Shown: positions 23,160 through 24,555 of the stretch, piece by piece
How positions within the stretch are numbered: position 1 is the first letter of the stretch
Layout of the letters: each line of letters opens with the position of its first letter
DNA from: an uncultured Clostridia bacterium
GTDB lineage: Bacteria; Bacillota; Clostridia; UMGS1883
Assembly (NCBI GenBank): GCA_934454525.1
Contig: CAKSFM010000025.1
Coordinates: 1 to 24,555 of the forward strand
Length of the DNA stretch: 24,555 nt
Direction of reading: 5' to 3'
Made by a program: the position numbers and the translations under genes
Notes under the pieces: model-generated
Database searches by the model: none
Told to the model about the DNA's origin: nothing
What the model saw: the letters and a program-made list of their open reading frames with translations, nothing else

Positions 23160-24335
23160 TTACCAACAGCTTTTTCTTTTCGGATTGATTATGTGCATTA
23201 ATGCCTCCGCGTAGTAATAGTCTCCCCATATCATACACTCATCAACACCGATTTTTTCCGGTTTGTTGTACACACCGTGCTGCAAAATGCCGTTTGATTT
23301 TTCATTTTTGGTTGTATAATTATCTGTAAGCGACCTTAAGACCGCACTGATCGCACCGTCATAAACAGGCTTATATTTTCCGACATTTTGTCCGGACAAT
23401 TCAATCAGTCCGCACACAGCAATTGCCGCCGCCGATGAATCTCTTTCCTGATTGCTCATATCATCAAAGATCAAATCCCAGTATGGAATATAATCGCCCG
23501 GCAGTCTGTTTAAAAAGAAGTTCGCAATTTTGCAGCACGCATCTGTAAATTCAGCAATTTTCGTATATCTGTATGCAATGGAAAATCCCGATATTCCCCA
23601 TGCCTGCCCTCTCGCCCATGCCGAATCATCGCTGTATCCCTGGTTTGTTACCCCCTTAAGCGGCTTTCCCGTTTCAACATCAAAATAAAAGGTATGATGT
23701 GTTGAGGCGTCTTTTCTGACTATATTCTTCAATGTTGTAATTGCGTGTTTCTTTGCAACAGTTGAATATTTCATATCCCCTGTGACTTCCGATGCCCAGA
23801 ATAATAAAGGAAGATTGTTCATGCAGTCAATAATCATTCTGTTTGTTTCCTGAGGGCCAAGCTCTCCCCATGCCTGTATAAATTCGCCCTTTTCCCGAAA
23901 CCGCGTAATAAGCTGATTTGCCGCCGATACGGCTGAATTTTTCATATCCGGGTTGTTTGTTATGTTATAACCCGCTACGCATGACGGGGAATACAGAAAA
24001 CCCATATCATGGTGGTCAACCGAAATTTTATTTTCTATTCTGTTTTTAAAGCTCTCACATTGAAGCTCAGCTGTTTTTTTAAACTTTATTTCACCGGTAT
24101 ACTCATAGCAGAGCCACAGCAATCCGGTAAAGAATCCGTTTGTCCAGTCATTGTTATCAATTTTACCGTACATTAAACCGCTGCTTGCAGATGATGGAAA
24201 TTTATCGGTAAAATCGTTTATATTTTCTCTTGTTTTCTCCGCAACATAATCCATTGCTTTCACAGCTTCATCTTTTGAAAACAAAGGCGCTTTCAAAAAC
24301 CTTTCCGGATTTTTTATCCCCTCGTCATTAACCAT
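23160..24335 (-). CDS. GH88 unsaturated glucuronyl hydrolase
   Basis: The 391-residue protein is a full-length family 88 enzyme. It has both expected Asp residues: D110 in SVDHHDMGF and D170 in RMIIDCMNNLPLL, 60 residues apart as in Bacillus UGL. Further signatures are NNDWTNGFFTGLLW, QGYSDDSAWARGQAWG and SSAAAIAVCGL. It removes the terminal unsaturated uronic acid from oligosaccharides made by polysaccharide lyases, and lacks a signal peptide, so it acts inside the cell. It follows a partial gene by 52 nt and precedes GH94 by 59 nt on the same strand. AAAGGG lies about 12 nt before the ATG. Confidence 0.95.
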   Translation of the reverse strand: MVNDEGIKNPERFLKAPLFSKDEAVKAMDYVAEKTRENINDFTDKFPSSASSGLMYGKIDNNDWTNGFFTGLLWLCYEYTGEIKFKKTAELQCESFKNRIENKISVDHHDMGFLYSPSCVAGYNITNNPDMKNSAVSAANQLITRFREKGEFIQAWGELGPQETNRMIIDCMNNLPLLFWASEVTGDMKYSTVAKKHAITTLKNIVRKDASTHHTFYFDVETGKPLKGVTNQGYSDDSAWARGQAWGISGFSIAYRYTKIAEFTDACCKIANFFLNRLPGDYIPYWDLIFDDMSNQERDSSAAAIAVCGLIELSGQNVGKYKPVYDGAISAVLRSLTDNYTTKNEKSNGILQHGVYNKPEKIGVDECMIWGDYYYAEALMHIINPKRKSCW

Positions 24336-24387
24336 TTCCGAAATTCACCCTTTCTGTTTTCCGTCCTTGCAGTTGTCCTCACCGTAA

Positions 24388-24555
24388 TTATAATGCGTGT
24401 GAAATTACGTTCGGAGACGCTTCTCTGCACCATATATTATGCTTGCCAAAGATATTATCCGTATCAGGCTCCGCAAGCTCGGGAATTTCGTCTGTTTCGC
24501 CGATGACGAAAAGCATCAGCCTTTCCTTACAGCTTGCGATTCTCTGCAAGAGTCC
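24388..24555 (-). CDS. 3' end of an unidentified gene, cut by the window edge
   Basis: From the window end, the minus strand is open for 55 codons to TAA at 24388. The predicted C terminus reads like a normal soluble protein (RLMLFVIGETDEIPELAEP, then HNIWCREASPNVISHAL). Codon use resembles the neighbours. The family is not recognised. It would be the gene upstream of GH88 in the same operon. Confidence 0.5.
   Translation of the reverse strand, partial: GLLQRIASCKERLMLFVIGETDEIPELAEPDTDNIFGKHNIWCREASPNVISHAL

Overview
The window looks like a chromosome segment of a spore-forming, Gram-positive clostridium, probably an uncultured gut-type member of the Oscillospirales or Christensenellales; this is inferred from gene content only. 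Supporting signs are spoVAC-spoVAD, a tryptophan T-box leader, a yjdF gene with a structured leader, strong GGAGG ribosome binding sites and sigma-A type promoters (TTGACA, 17 bp, TATAAT). Nearly all genes are on the minus strand. The exceptions are a sugar-isomerase-like gene at 14600 and an AraC regulator at 19953. No rRNA, tRNA, CRISPR array or transposase gene was seen.

Region 1 (1-6400) is cell envelope, sporulation and housekeeping. It holds a membrane-anchored NodB deacetylase, spoVAD, spoVAC, an unlisted 38-residue membrane ORF before spoVAC, enolase, a second NodB deacetylase carrying six N-terminal repeats, and the GTPase ychF. spoVAE, which often follows spoVAD, is missing here. 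A terminator-like hairpin buries the enolase ribosome binding site in any read-through transcript, while a TATAAT sits in its loop.

Region 2 (6430-10960) is the accessory island and the best candidate for an undescribed system. It is one tight minus-strand operon with its own promoter and terminator: a ribbon-helix-helix regulator, a TIR-domain protein with zinc ribbons at both ends and a repeat-like middle, an SPFH/band-7 protein with three zinc ribbons at each end, and a membrane protein. The promoter spacer contains a perfect 10-bp palindrome that could be the regulator's operator. A TIR enzyme with membrane-scaffold partners suggests stress or anti-phage signalling, but that is inference.

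Region 3 (10960-16100) starts with about 340 nt of non-coding DNA full of hairpins and repeats. A Trp-specific T-box then controls a TrpB2-type tryptophan synthase beta gene and 5-formyltetrahydrofolate cyclo-ligase. An Mrp-type Fe-S carrier ATPase diverges from a TIM-barrel isomerase. The isomerase converges on yjdF, which is preceded by a probable yjdF riboswitch.

Region 4 (16100-24555) is an acidic-carbohydrate utilisation locus. An AraC regulator is divergent from a four-gene operon (enolase-superfamily sugar-acid dehydratase, UlaG-like metallo-hydrolase, SDR dehydrogenase, RraA-like protein). Beyond it lie a GH94-type phosphorylase and a GH88 unsaturated glucuronyl hydrolase, then the 3' end of a further gene cut by the window edge. 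Together they suggest intracellular breakdown of uronic-acid-containing oligosaccharides released by lyases. No transporter is visible.
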